This document shows, piece by piece, positions 31,680 through 42,993 of a stretch of 64,000 nucleotides of DNA (position 1 is the stretch's first letter; every line of letters starts with the position of its first letter). Made by a program: the position numbers and the translations under genes. The stretch comes from Anodontia alba. Taxonomy: Eukaryota > Mollusca > Bivalvia > Lucinida > Lucinidae. Below the pieces are notes generated by a model. The model did no database searches, had not been told where the DNA came from, and worked only from the letters and a program-made list of their open reading frames with translations. The DNA is taken from assembly GCA_964016985.1 (NCBI GenBank), contig OZ024823.1:37243687-37307686 (forward strand), in the 5' to 3' direction.

Positions 31680-31744
31680 AAAAGATGTTCTACTGGACTG
31701 TCATGAATAAGTCTTTGAAAGTAAAGATGTTTGCTGCTTTTGCA

Positions 31745-31960
31745 TTTGCATAATATTATGCTGAATTTGAATATTAGCAAATATGTTAGATATACTTTTG
31801 TTATTTCAACCAGAGAACAGGACTTGACAATTCACAATTTTCAGACAAATTATTATTATTTTATTATTCTTAAAAAAAGGACAAAATTTCATGCGATTCG
31901 CATGAAATGTCGTCCTATTTTCTGGGGAACATAACAAAACTATAAGTCAGTTATGGTCCA
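31745..31960. mobile_element. Family D-like element, eroded ends
   Basis: Core ACAGGACTTGACAATTCAC .. AATTTCATGCGATTCGCATG, where the ATTTCATGCGA and TCGCATGAAAT arms are perfect, then TCGTCCTATTTTCTGGGG. Termini are not clear. Confidence 0.6.
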
Positions 31961-32114
31961 CTATTTTTGTCATCAACATACTAAGGATAAAGATTTTTTT
32001 TATTCTAAAGCTATTAGAAGCTTATTAAAGAAATAAGCATTAAGAAATACGCATAGCGAATTCATTATATCCTTTGGCCATTGCAAGATAAATTTGTGGG
32101 GCTGTATAGCAAAT

Positions 32115-32243
32115 CATTACGCCTATTCAAATATATAGAAAATTTCACCTCCAAAAACCGAAATTTTTCAGCTAAAAAAACTCTGATACTTTTCATATTT
32201 CTGCTCAAAACATAGATTGTGGGTACTCGTTAGAACCGCCTCG
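32115..32243 (+). mobile_element. Family A MITE copy 6, truncated at hairpin apex
   Basis: CATTACGCCTATTCAAATAT to GTTAGAACCGCCTCG. The right half is absent: the break is exactly at the hairpin centre. Six bases of the left end (GAAAACA region) are also lost. Confidence 0.82.
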
Positions 32244-32417
32244 GTTACGTACATGCGAAATGTGCGTATTCCTACGCCTATGGTCGGTATTTCTGTTGCA
32301 CTGAGTTCCTCTTCATTAATTTATTCGTTCTATTTCCACGAGTAGGATTTTTTTTGCATTGTCATTTCATGTCATTAAACCCTTACTCAATTCCGTATGA
32401 TCTTTCCTGGGTACCTC

Positions 32418-32953
32418 AATATTTACCCTAAGTACGTATTGGGACACCTTATCAACTTACCATACTTGTCCTAAACTTTTAAATACAGTGAACCCTCATT
32501 ACAACGACAGCATTTGTTCCCAAAGACGTTAACATTAAAATGAATTTGCTGTTGTACAGAATACTTAATGAGCAGATTGATATGTGAGAAAGGTCTATTT
32601 TTTTGGGTCTTATTCCCTCATAGAACATATGTTTTGGATATTTGTTAGAATCACTTCACTGAGACATGTGTTTCTTAAAAGCATTCGATACAATATTATT
32701 GCATAATTTGTGACTAGTTGTTACTTCTTAAGCGAAGGTTTCGTGACAGTCAAATTGTCATTATAACGAATTTTGTCGTTGTATCGCGTGTCGGTATAAA
32801 GAGGGTTGTCTGTAGTCCATTATACTACATATTGATGTAGCTAAAATAATGCTATGTGTATGGCAAACAGTGTAGGCCCTGATCAGACGCCGCGGTCTGC
32901 GGCGTCTGATCTGGGTCTGCACTGTTTGCAAGGCCTATCGTCCCAATACTTAG
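32418..32953. mobile_element. Family C element split by an H insertion
   Basis: CCCTAAGTACGTATTGGGACA at left and CCCAATACTTAGGG at right are inverted repeats. Hairpin 32863-32929 (ACGCCGCGGTCTGCGGCGT) has GCAAACAGTGTAGGCCC arms. The left half is interrupted at AAATA|GTCC by 32486-32812. Confidence 0.8.
32486..32812. mobile_element. Family H TA-flanked element, copy 2, nested
   Basis: TA|CAGTGAACCCTCATTACAAC to AAGAGGGTTGTCTG|TA. The core keeps GTTTTGGATATTTGTTAGAA but has lost the right stem arm. TA duplication at 32484-32485 and 32813-32814. Confidence 0.85.
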
Positions 32954-33187
32954 GGTTGTTGTGGTATTATTTTTAACGTTGCATGATTTTGGACGCTCTG
33001 AAGAAAAGGTGTTTTCTATTCCTGTTCAGTTAATTATAAGTGTGTAGCCTGGTAACAGTTTTTGATTTATTGATAAGCAAACATCGTGTTTTCATATATG
33101 TGGTATTTTTTTATCAAGCTAATCTAAACCGTTATATGTGAGGAATTTATTTTGATGTCAGTGACTCCCTCGTTTGTCTACGTTATG

Positions 33188-33391
33188 TTAACGCTTAGCA
33201 TTCTGGGTAAAGTTTTCAGCAGACGAAAAATTAATACATTTTTCTTATTTTTCCCAGAAAACAGGATTTGACATTACATGCAAATTGTCTCCAATTTGCA
33301 TGAAATGTCAAATCCTGTTTTCTGGGAAAAAATAAGAAAGTATCGTCAATTTGTCGTCTTCTGAATTAGCTCAAAGAGTGGTTATGTTCAA
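33188..33391. mobile_element. Family D element
   Basis: TTAACGCTTAGCATTCTGGG to CTCAAAGAGTGGTTATGTTC. Long stem: CCAGAAAACAGGATTTGACA, TACATGCAAATTG-TCTC-CAATTTGCATG, TGTCAAATCCTGTTTTCTGG. The apical GGAG is deleted. Confidence 0.83.
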
Positions 33392-33469
33392 CAAATATTA
33401 TTCGTGCCACGGTGCTCTGGACCGTGCTTTTTGAGTTTTGGTTATACCACATTTAACCTAAATATTGGG

Positions 33470-33625
33470 ACACCGTAATTCCTTACCATACTTGCCCTAC
33501 ATGTTGATGTGTCTAAAAACTTTTGGATGAATGGCAACCAGTGTAGACCCTAATCAGACAATGCATTATGAGGCGTATGATCTGGGACTTTACTGTTTGC
33601 TCAGGCCTGTCTTTCCCAATACTTA
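33470..33625. mobile_element. Family C element (long form), eroded hairpin
   Basis: GACACCGTAATTCCTTACCA.. GGCAACCAGTGTAGACCC.. ATGCATTATGAGGCGT..CTCAGGCCTGTCTTTCCC. The inner stem pairs poorly. Confidence 0.68.
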
Positions 33626-33657
33626 CGATCTTCCGCTTGCAAGAAGAGAGTCTAAAA

Positions 33658-33887
33658 ATAACCCATATAAGCCTAGCACCCCATAAAAGGAACATTGGCA
33701 AACAGTGTAGAACCGGATCAGACGCCGCAGAACGCGGCGTCTGATCTGGGTCTACACTTTTTGTATCAAGTTCAGATATTTCTACAGAACATAACAATAA
33801 TAAAAACTAACCAGACACCCCTTATATAGGAAATGAACCTGTCCGAAGAGTGAAAGTAAAAGAATCCACTCGGCATAAATGGGTTAA
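33658..33887. mobile_element. Family C element with CCCATTTATGCC-type ends
   Basis: ATAACCCATATAAGCCTAGC to CGGCATAAATGGGTTAA. Hairpin around GACGCCGCAGAACGCGGCGTC. TTAA directly outside CCC is the arrangement expected of piggyBac-type insertion; one side has mutated to ATAA. Confidence 0.8.
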
Positions 33888-33923
33888 TTACTAGGCCACC
33901 AAACTCATAACACTACTAAATGG

Positions 33924-34220
33924 TTGTTTTTTTATGCAGATTTTAACGCTACCAGGCCACCGAGGCACACGGAGGTAGCGTCGAATGTGTTATTTGAACG
34001 CATTTGCACAGCCTTGCTTTCATGGATCGCCCATGCACTCTTTGCATTGCTGTCTGTCACCAAGCCCCTATCCACTTTATACTCAACCCAGGGCACGTCG
34101 AGTATGAGCTAGGTGCACCACTGGTCTGATAATTTTCTCGACCTGAGCAGGGTTTGAACCAACAGTCTTCCGCTTGCAAGTCGAGAGCATTTACCACTAG
34201 GCAACCCAGTCCTCACCACA
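33924..34220 (-). mobile_element. tRNA-derived SINE, second family, 7-bp TSD
   Basis: The minus strand starts GTGAGGACTGGGTTGCCTAG with A-box-like TGCCTAGTGGTAAATGC and B-box GGTTCAAACCC (complement of ~34150-34160). The body matches 48798-49077 (CTCATACTCGACGTGCC, CATGGGCGATCCATGAAAG). TAAATGG occurs at 33917-33923 and 34221-34227. Confidence 0.83.
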
Positions 34221-34227
34221 TAAATGG

Positions 34228-34566
34228 CGAAAGAAAGACTTATACCTTACAAGTATGCTTTCACAAAAAATCTTTGTCTAAGGTTAGCACACAATAAATG
34301 TCGAAGCTGATTTTAATACGGAATAGTTCGGGTTCTTTAAATGCAAATCTTGACGAAATCGTCTAAATTTCATAATGCAAAATGTGAATTCGAGTGGTCT
34401 AAATGAGATCTCGTCCCGTTGGCCTCTACAAGAATGACCCACGCATTAAAAAGTAATTACAGCTAATTTCACTTCGCTTTTTGGCTTACCTGATCAAAAC
34501 TAAAATAAGTAGTTAAGATTATCTTCTTTTTTTTTTTTTTTTTTTTTGTCACGCTGTTCCGGGAAT
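34228..34566. other. No recognised feature
   Basis: AT-rich, with an ~21-nt T run at ~34527-34548. Confidence 0.45.
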
Positions 34567-34845
34567 CATCACGAAAACATGCCTATGTAATTCTGACCCC
34601 CTTAAACCCCCTTTTATAAAGTAAAACTGGGGTTTACAGGGGTATACATTATTTTTCTTATTTCTGCTCAAAACATAGATTGTGGGTACCCGTTAGAACC
34701 GCCTCGCCGAGGCGGTTCTAACGAGTACTTACAATCTACGTTTTGAACAGAAATAGGAAAAAATATCAGAGTTTTTTAATCTGAAAATTTTCAGTTTTTA
34801 GAGGCGAAATTTTCTTTACATTTTAATAGGCGTATTTTCGTAATG
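34567..34845 (-). mobile_element. Family A MITE copy 7 (reverse orientation)
   Basis: CATCACGAAAACATGCC to GCGTATTTTCGTAATG. Apex CCTCG-C-CGAGG. Confidence 0.9.
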
Positions 34846-34971
34846 TACTATAAATTGCGCTTAGTAGTACCAATGCATCCACCCACTTTAAAAGTGAATT
34901 TAACAAAATTAATGAAAATCCCATAACCGTTGATAAAGTGCTACCTTTTAGAATATCTATACATAACGAAA

Positions 34972-35238
34972 ACACGCCTATTCAAATATATTGAAAATAT
35001 TACTACCAAAAAATGAAAATTTTCAGATAAAAAAATCTGATATTTTTCATATTTCTGCTCAAAACATAGATTGTGGGTACTTGTTAGAACCGCCTCGGCG
35101 AAGCGGTTCTAAGAGTACCACAATCTATGTTTTTGAGCAGATATAAGAAAAATAATGTATACCCCTGTAAACCCCAGTTTTACTACATAAAAGTGGGGTT
35201 TAAGGGGGTAAAAATTATATAGGCATGTTTTCGTGATG
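34972..35238 (+). mobile_element. Family A MITE copy 8
   Basis: CATAACGAAAACACGCC to GGCATGTTTTCGTGATG. Stem GAACCGCCTC-GGC-GAAGCGGTTC. It lies 126 bp from copy 7 in opposite orientation. Confidence 0.9.
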
Positions 35239-35849
35239 ATAAGTGTGGTGTGCCGAAACCGTACATGTGGTAGGTTTTTTTTCCAATAAATATTATTCTA
35301 CTCTGTTCTATTAGTGCTCCAGCTCGACAAAAGGTGAATGATGCATTGTGGATCAATAATCTTGATTCACTGTCGTGTCTCGCCTCATGTCAATCATTGC
35401 AAAACTGATCTAATGTGTAAACTGTGCATGTAAATCAACAATTGAGGATATATTTGAATAATTTATTCCTCGATACAAAGTATACCTGCAAGAAATTGTG
35501 GACCCACATGATAAGATAAAGTCGCAACAGAAAAAAAAATAAAACATATTGTATTAACCTTATATTTTTTTTTTCAGTTCATAAATGGTGCTGTTTCGTT
35601 TTTGCATTAGTATATGCTAAGCTCCCTTTATGCGTTATAATAATATCGATGTTTATAAACTTAGTAACAATTTTCATCGGACGTTCAACTAAGGCCGACG
35701 TAATCAGTGGCAGAAGTGTTTTTCAAGAAATTTTCCTGTGCTCTCTAAGTTTACAACAGAAAATTTCTTGTTGGATAAATCGTAGACTAATTACCTCTTA
35801 ATATGAGATACATTTAAAGTACCTTACTAGATAAATTCAGAAAGAACAG
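35239..35849. other. No recognised feature
   Basis: AT-rich unique-looking sequence; GAAATTTTCC and GAAAATTTC words at ~35730-35770 form only a loose inverted repeat. Confidence 0.45.
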
Positions 35850-35956
35850 CCCAGCTAGCATTCTTTATAAATCAACAGCGGGCCGTTATCGGCCCGTCAG
35901 CTACCCTGACGGGCCGATAACGGCCCGCTGTAGATTTATAAAGAATGCTTACTGGG
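35850..35956. mobile_element. Family L fold-back element, copy 2
   Basis: CCCAGCTAGCATTCTTTATA to TATAAAGAATGCTTACTGGG. Arms are nearly perfect, with CGGGCCGTTATCGGCCCGTC and GACGGGCCGATAACGGCCCG meeting at AGCTACCCT. Confidence 0.9.
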
Positions 35957-36075
35957 GATACTTTTAGAAGCAAAAACATAGCAAGTCAATTAAAATAGCA
36001 GGCTAGATTTTATTGAGTCTGTTCATGAATCGTCTTTACTCTAACATGCGTCTGTGAAATGAATACTTATTAGTC

Positions 36076-36295
36076 CATTACGAAAACACGCCTATTCAAA
36101 TATACTGAAATTTTTACCACCAAAAATTGAAAATTTTCAGATACAAAATTCTGATATTTCTCATATTTCTTCTCAAAACATAGATGTTTTGGAGCAGAAA
36201 TAAGAAAACTAATGTATACCCCTGTAAACCCCAGTTTTACTATATAAAAGTGGGGTTTAAGGGGGTCAAAATTATATAGGTATGTTTTCGTGATG
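36076..36295 (+). mobile_element. Family A MITE copy 9, hairpin deleted
   Basis: CATTACGAAAACACGCC to GGTATGTTTTCGTGATG. The core collapses to AAAACATAGATGTTTTGGAG: almost the whole stem between the two ACATAGAT/ATGTTTT arms is gone. Confidence 0.87.
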
Positions 36296-36387
36296 CGTAT
36301 CTCTAGATAAGGCGTTTTTTTTTCAACAAACAATATTGATATGTTTCTTGTTGTTTCATAAAAATAAAAAAAAATAAAAAAAACATA

Positions 36388-36627
36388 TGAGCCAGCGCTC
36401 CACAAAACCTACAACATGGCATGTGCGCCCAGCGAAGACTCAGATCAGCCTGCACATCCGCCCAGTCTGATCAGAGTCTTCGCTGTGCGCTCAGTGAGTA
36501 GCTAAGGATCCAAGCTTTCTTCATGCGGACAGCGAAAACTCTGATCAGACTGGGCGGATGCCCAGGCTAATCTGAGTCTTCGCTGGGCGCACATGCCATT
36601 TTGTAGGTTTTGTCGTGCGCTGGCTCA
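36388..36627. mobile_element. Family B element, complete reference copy
   Basis: TA|TGAGCCAGCGCTCCACAAAA to TTTTGTCGTGCGCTGGCTCA|TA; TA at 36386-36387 and 36628-36629. Two hairpin blocks (CAGATCAGCCTGCACATCCG and ATCAGACTGGGCGGATGCCC) are inverted relative to one another around spacer CAGTGAGTAGCTAAGGATCC. A TA duplication fits Tc1/mariner-class mobilisation. Confidence 0.88.
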
Positions 36628-36629
36628 TA

Positions 36630-38225
36630 TGTTGTGGGTACTCATTAGATGTGTCTCACTTCTAAGGTGTACGAATGATGCTTATGTCAACCATTATTCT
36701 CAGACTTCCAAGTTGTAGGACGTTATCTGTCTCACAGTATTCTCATACTTCTAAGGTGTGGAATGTTATCTGTTTTACACATTATTCTCAGACTTCCAAG
36801 TTGTAGAATGTTATCTGTCTGACACAGTATTTTCATACTTCTAAACTGTAATATGTTATCTACTTCACCCATTATTCTCAGACTTCCAGGCTGTAGGATG
36901 TTGTCTGACACAATATTCCAATACTTTTGAGATGTAGGCTGTTACATGACATAGTATTCTAATACTTTTAAGGTGTACGAGTTATTCTATCTGACACAGT
37001 ATTCTTATATTTCTGAGGTGTAGGCTGTTATATGACATAGTATTCTAATACTTTTAAGGTGTACGAGTTATTCTATCTGACACAGTATTCTTATATTTCT
37101 GAGGTGTAGGCTGTTATATGACATAGTATTCTAATACTTTTAAGGTGTACGAGTTATTCTATCTGACACAGTATTCTTATATTTCTGAGGTGTAGTCTGT
37201 TATATGACATAGTTTTCTAATACTTTTAAGGTGTACGAGTTATTCTATCTGACACAGTATTCTTATATTTCTGAGGTGTAGGCTGTTATATGACATAGTA
37301 TTCTAATACTTTTAAGGTGTACGAGTTATTCTATCTGACACAGTATTCTTATATTTCTGAGGTGTAGGCTGTTATATGACATAGTATTCTAATACTTTTA
37401 GGTGTACGATGTTATCTGACACGGAATTCTCAGACTTCTAATGTGTAGGATGTATCTGGCTCAGTATTCTCGGACTTCTATGGTGTAGGATGATATCTAT
37501 CTGACAGTGTATTCCCATACTTCTAAGGTGTAGACTGTTATCTGTTTTACACGTTATTATAATACTTCTAAGACGTAGGATGTTATCTGACACAGTAATC
37601 TCAGACTTCTAAGATGTAGGATGATATCCATCTGACAGTGTATTCTTGTACTTCTAAGGTGTAGAATGTTATCTGTTTTCTACATAATTCTCAGACTTCT
37701 AAGATGTTGGATGTACTTCTTGTACTACCAAGGTGTAGAATGTTACCCGTTTGACACATTATTCTCAGACTTCTAAGATAAAGGATGATATCTATCTGCC
37801 AGTGTATTCTCATACTTATAAGGTGTAGAATGCAATATATCTGACAGTGCATTCACAGATTTCTAAGGTGTAGGATGTTACTTGTCTGAGACAATATTCT
37901 CAGACTTCTAAGCTGTAGGAGTTTATCAAATGCAGTATTCTCATACTTCTGAGGTCTAGGCTATTATCTGACACAGTATTCTCAGACTTCTAAGTTGTAA
38001 AATGTTATTTGACACTGATTTGTCAGAGTTATAAGTTGTAGGATGTTATTTGATAATGTATTCTCGTACATCTAAGGTGTAGAATGTTATCTGTTTTACA
38101 AATTGTTCTCAGATTTCTAAGATGTAGGATGTTATCAATCTGACACAGAATTCTTATACGTCTAAGCTGTAGAATGTTATCTGGTTTACACATTATTCTC
38201 AGACTTCTAAGCATAAATATCTTAA
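36630..38225. repeat. Minisatellite, ~47-bp monomer
   Basis: Units of the form ACTTCTAAGGTGTAGGATG, TTATCTGTCTGACACAG, TATTCTCAG recur ~33 times with 5-25% differences and length variation (39-52 bp). A minus-strand frame with repeated D-N-I-L-H-L-R is translated repeat, not a gene. Confidence 0.93.
36970..37400. repeat. 86-bp higher-order repeat inside the minisatellite
   Basis: GAGGTGTAGGCTGTTATATG recurs at 37015, 37101, 37187, 37273 and 37359, exactly 86 bp apart. Each unit is a 39+47-bp dimer. Copies are almost identical, unlike the flanking monomers. Confidence 0.95.
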
Positions 38226-38585
38226 AAAACAAGCATTATTCTGGGGGGTGGGGGAGTGGGGGGGGCTGCATTTAGCACAGTGGATGGGCCTGCAGCGGTT
38301 CTTTTGTTGCTATTGTTTTTAAAACAAACACAATTGTTTTCAAAGTTACACCAAAGCAAACATGTTTTCATTTTACATGATATGTAGATACAGAGATATT
38401 AGTAAATGTATGAAAAATGTTCAAAGAGATTAAAAACAAGGTCAAAAGCTAATAAATACTTTCTCTGACTTTATTATTTGTTTGTTTGACTTTTCATATC
38501 AGGTCAAATGACCAATAACCAATAAATAAGTAATTTCAGTATATTAAAGAAAGAACATTATTTTTCAGAGCTTAATGTAGGATTA
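38226..38585. other. Unassigned, with a short G-rich run
   Basis: GGGGGGTGGGGGAGTGGGGG at ~38241-38262 could form a quadruplex. Otherwise AT-rich and unrecognised. Confidence 0.5.
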
Positions 38586-38589
38586 TTGA

Positions 38590-38830
38590 CATTCGGATAC
38601 CTTAAACTCCTTACCATACTTATTCTAAAACTTGAACGTCCATTTGACTACCTGGCGATGTGTCTAAAAAAGGATTAATAGAATAGCATACAGTGTAGAT
38701 CCTGATCAAACTTCTCCAAAGGAGCAGTTTGATCTAGGCATACACTGTTCGCTCACTATTTTGGAGTAGTTTGACGTGGGTCTATACTGTTTGCTCATGC
38801 GTGTTTGTCAGATTATTGAGAGTAAATACA
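38590..38830. mobile_element. Family C element (long form)
   Basis: ACATTCGGATACCTTAAACTC.. left half, core GATCAAACTTCTCC-AAA-GGAGCAGTTTGATC, and a second right-arm copy (GGGTCTATACTGTTTGCTCA) at ~38777. The right arm is duplicated as at 14.6 kb. Confidence 0.72.
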
Positions 38831-39499
38831 GTTATGCAAGTTACTAAAACCTCCGCACAGCCTCCGACCGAAGTTTAATCAAGGGTAACAGTAACAGTGT
38901 CTGGATACGTGGTCCTTTCTGCAGATCTGGCCCTTCTTTACTCCCTCATATACCATCAGATTCGTACTTATAAATGTATGTTGCGGTTGCAATTAGCAAT
39001 TACTCCGCTTTAGACATCTTTCAGAAGTTGTTGATTTTGTTGTTTTTTTGTTGTTGTTTTTTGTTTTTGTTTTGTTGTTGTTGTTTTTTTCAATGATTCA
39101 ATGCCAAACATTTCGTCTTAACTACCTGCGCAACACAAAAGTTTGATTCTGTTCACTGGTTTAAAAATCGAACAATTTAATTTTTCTCGTAGTACAAATG
39201 ATTGCAAATTATACAAAAATCGATAGGGTAGTGGAAAAAAGCAATAAATATTTTCTTATACAGAAGTTCCTCAAAAACAAAACAACTTAACTATTGGCAC
39301 TGGTCAGACCAATTTTTGGCCGTGAATTTTATTTGAGGGTGCATATTTGAAATGACAGAACAAAAACGGAAAAGTCAGATAGTTTCTAATTAGATGTGAC
39401 CAATCAGAACAAACATTTGTTTATATGTTGAATAAAACGCCAAGCAAAAAGTGTCTTTCAAATGGATGTCAAAAGGAAAATCAGAACATCTCTCAGACC
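38831..39499. other. No recognised feature
   Basis: Includes a T/G-rich run at ~39026-39090. GTGACCAATCAGAACAAACA..AAAACGCCAAGC near 39400 resembles the stretch at ~2327-2370 (GGTCAATCAGAACAAATCAT..AAAACGCCAAGC), so a low-copy repeat may be present. Confidence 0.45.
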
Positions 39500-39665
39500 T
39501 AACAATACTTGCCTCTAAAGTGTTCTAAAGTGCAATGCTTTATGGAAAGAAAGAATTTGCACCCCTGGGGAGCAAATTCTTTCCTTAAAGAGTAGTCCCC
39601 TTTGGATTGATATGAACCAGGAAAGCAACTTTTGTTCTGCTTGAGTGGCCTCCCTTTACAATGGG
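39500..39665. mobile_element. Family F element, left end degraded
   Basis: GGAAAGAAAGAATTTGCACCCCTGGGGAGCAAATTCTTTCC (arms GAATTTGCACCCC and GGGGAGCAAATTC), then AGAGTAGTCCCCTTT and GAGTGGCCTCCCTTTACAAT. Confidence 0.7.
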
Positions 39666-39717
39666 AGACAAACATTGTACTCTTTTCAAAACAGGAGACA
39701 AAAACTTAGTTTAGGTT

Positions 39718-39752
<35 letters not shown>

Positions 39753-40171
39753 TGGTGTAATCTATCATCTTTAATTGGTACACTTTGTAAAACTTCTACT
39801 GTCAGCAAAGTTAAACAACCATTTTGAAGAATTATTAATGATTTAATTATTTCTGTAATCTTTAAAACGAAATAGCCCACACACAGCATTAAAAGCCAGC
39901 CTTAAACACCTGTAATTCTATATGTCAATTTGTCTGTCTAAGAAGAAGGTCTCTGCGTACCAGTTGAAGTTTTATTGACAATTTACGGATATCAATGTGA
40001 AAAGTACAATCACCTAAACTGATGTACATTCAAAGTTCACGAGCCGCAGAGCGAGAAACTACCCTTATGTCAATTTCCAACATGAAACGTACATATCCGC
40101 CTGTGTTATCTGCTCAGTCTTTCAAGACCTTCTCTGTATTTCTATATGGTCTATAGAATCCAAATAGAGTG
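39666..40171. other. Unassigned, with a ~30-nt T run
   Basis: The T run lies at 39722-39751. The remainder is unrecognised. Confidence 0.45.
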
Positions 40172-40262
40172 TAAACAGGCAAAAGCAACGAAGGCTATGA
40201 TCAGCCTGCACGTCTGCGAAGGCTGATCTGGGCCTCCGCTGTCCGCACATGCGATAAGGGAC
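40172..40262. mobile_element. Family B element, one-hairpin form
   Basis: CAGGCAAAAGCAACGAAGGC, GATCAGCCTGCACGTCTGCG, AGGCTGATCTGGGCCTCCGC and TGTCCGCACATGCG. Confidence 0.68.
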
Positions 40263-40663
40263 ATTTTCTCATGCTGAAACTTACATGTTTGATGTTCCTT
40301 TTCATTCATATTCGAAGTTTGCAGACAGGGTGGTTCATTGTGTACATTTCATTCATGTTATCAGTCATGTCACTAATCAAATTATTGACACCTCCTTATG
40401 TTTATTAACTCATTTAAGTCCACAGAGAGCTGAAAATCTATCTAAATCAAACTTTAATATGTTAATTTGTTTGCTTGCTAGTACAATCGGAGGAAAGAAT
40501 CACGTTGTGTGCATGATAATGTTCCTGTTTTATTGTCCCGGCTTTTTGGGTAGTTAAGAAAAGTGTTCATATTTTGCTTGTTGTACCGATGTACACGCCG
40601 CAAAATGCAAATGCAGCTACCCAGTATGATGAAGTTGACACGGAGAGTAACTGACTCGGAGTT
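40263..40663. other. No recognised feature
   Basis: An open frame at 40285-40557 has no recognised domain. I do not call a gene. Confidence 0.4.
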
Positions 40664-40689
40664 CGATATTCTTTAAGTTATAAAAACTT

Positions 40690-41385
40690 TTCGTTTTCCA
40701 GCTAATATCGAGCTCTGAGATCAAACTCAACACTATATTCGCTAGATACCGAATATCGAGCTCTGAGATAGAAAGTCAGCACCATATTCGGTATATGCCG
40801 AGCATCGATCTCTGAGAGCGAAATTCAGCACTATATTCGGTAGATACCGAACATCGAGCTCTGAGATCGAAATTCAGTACTATATTCGGTTCGCTCCGAA
40901 TATCGAGTTCTGAGATCGAAATTCAGCATCATATTCGGTACACTCCGAATATCGAGCTCTGAGATCGAAATTCAGCACCGTGTTTGGTAGATGCCGAATA
41001 TCGAGCTCTGAGATCGAAATTCAGCACCATATTTGGTAGATGCCGAATATCGAGCTCTGACATCGAAATTCAGCAGCTTATTTGGTAAATGCCGAATGTT
41101 GAGCTCTGAGATCGAAATTCAGCACCTTATTTGGTACACACCGAATGTCGAGCTGTGAGATTGAAATTCGGCAACTTATTTGGTAGATGCCGAATATCGA
41201 GCTCTGAGATCGAAATTTAGCACCTCATTTGGTAGATGCGGAATATCGAGTTCTGAGATCGAAATTCAGCACCTTATCTGGTAGATGCCGAATATCGGGC
41301 TCTGAGATGGAAATGTAGCACCTTATTTGGTACACACCGAATATCGAGCATGGAGATCAAAAATCAGCACCACGTTCATATGTGA
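40690..41385 (-). repeat. Reverse-oriented arm of the 49-bp satellite (~14 monomers)
   Basis: Monomers read AATATCGAGCTCTGAGATCG, AAATTCAGCACC, ATATTCGGTAGATGCCG. These are more diverged from each other than the forward units in 42-45 kb. The polarity switch lies around CCACGTTCATATGTGAGCTC. Confidence 0.9.
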
Positions 41386-42993
41386 GCTCGATAATCGGTA
41401 TATAGCGAATATGGTGCTGAATTTCGATCACAAAGCTCGGTAAAGGGTATGTACCGAATGTGGTGCTGATTTCTTTTATCTCAGAGCTCGATATTCGGTA
41501 TATACAACATATGGTGCTGAATTTCGACCTCATATTCGGTATCCACTGAATATGTTGCTGAATTTCGATGTCAGAGTTCGATATTTGGTATCTACTGAAT
41601 ATGGTGCTGAATTTCGACCTCAGAGCTCGATATTCGGTTTCTACTGAATGTGATGCTGAATTTCGATGTCAGAGCTCGATATCGGTATCTTCTGAATATG
41701 GTGCTGAATTTCGATGTCAGAGCTCGATATTCGGCATCTTCTTAATATGGTGCTGAATTTCGATGTCAGAGCTCGCTTTTCGGTATCTCCTGAATATGGT
41801 GCTGAATTTCGACATCAGAGCTCGATATTCGGTATCTACTGAATATGGTGCTGAATTTCGACCTCAGAATTCAATATTCGGTATATACTGAATATTTTGC
41901 TGAATTTTGACCTCAGAGCGCGTTATTCGGTATCTACTGAATATGGTGCTGAATTTCGATGTCAGAGCTCGATATTCGGTATCTACTGAATATGGTGCTG
42001 AATTTCGATGTCAGAGCTCGATATTTGGCATCTACTGAATACGGTGCTGAATTTCGATGTCAGAGCTCGATATTCGGTATCTACTAATTATGGTGCTTAA
42101 TTTCGACCTCATAGCTCGATATTCGGTATCTACTGAATAATGAGCTGAATTTCGATGTCAGAGCCCGATATTCGGCATCTACTGAATATGGGGCTGAATT
42201 TCGACCTCAGAGCTCGATATTCGGTATCTACTGAATATGGTGCTGAATTTCAACCTCAGAGCTCGATATTCGGCATCTACTGAATATGGTGCTGAATTTT
42301 GATGTCAGAGGTCGATATTCGGCATTTACTGAATATGTTGCTGAATTTCGACCTCAGAGCACGATATTCGGTATCTACTGAATCTGGTTGTGAATTTCGA
42401 CCTCAGAGCTCGATCTCGTCATCTACTGAATATGGTGCTGAATTTCGATGTCAGAGCTCGATATTCGGCATCTACTGAATATGGTGCTGAATTTCGATGT
42501 CAGAGCTCGATATTCGGCATCTACTGAATATGTCGCTGAATTTCGATGTCAGACCTCGATATTCGGTATCTACTGAATATGGAGCTGAATTTCGACCTCA
42601 GAGCTCGATACTCGGCATCTACTGAATATGGTGCTGAATTACGATGTCAGAGCTCGATATTCGGTATCTACTGAATATGTTGCTGAATGTCGATGTCAGA
42701 GCTCGATATACGGTATCTACTGAATATAGTGCTGAATTTCGAGGGCAAAGCTCGATATACGGTATATACTGAATATGTCGCTGAATGTCGATGTCAGAGC
42801 TCGATATACGGTATCTACTAAATATGGTGCTGAATTTTGACCTCAGAGCTCGATATTCGGCATCTACTGAATATGGTGCTGAATTTCGATGTCAGAGCTC
42901 GATATTCGGTATCTACTGAATATAGTGCTGAATTTCGACCTCAGAGCTCGATATTCGGTATCTACTGATGTTGGTGATGAATTTTGACCTCAG

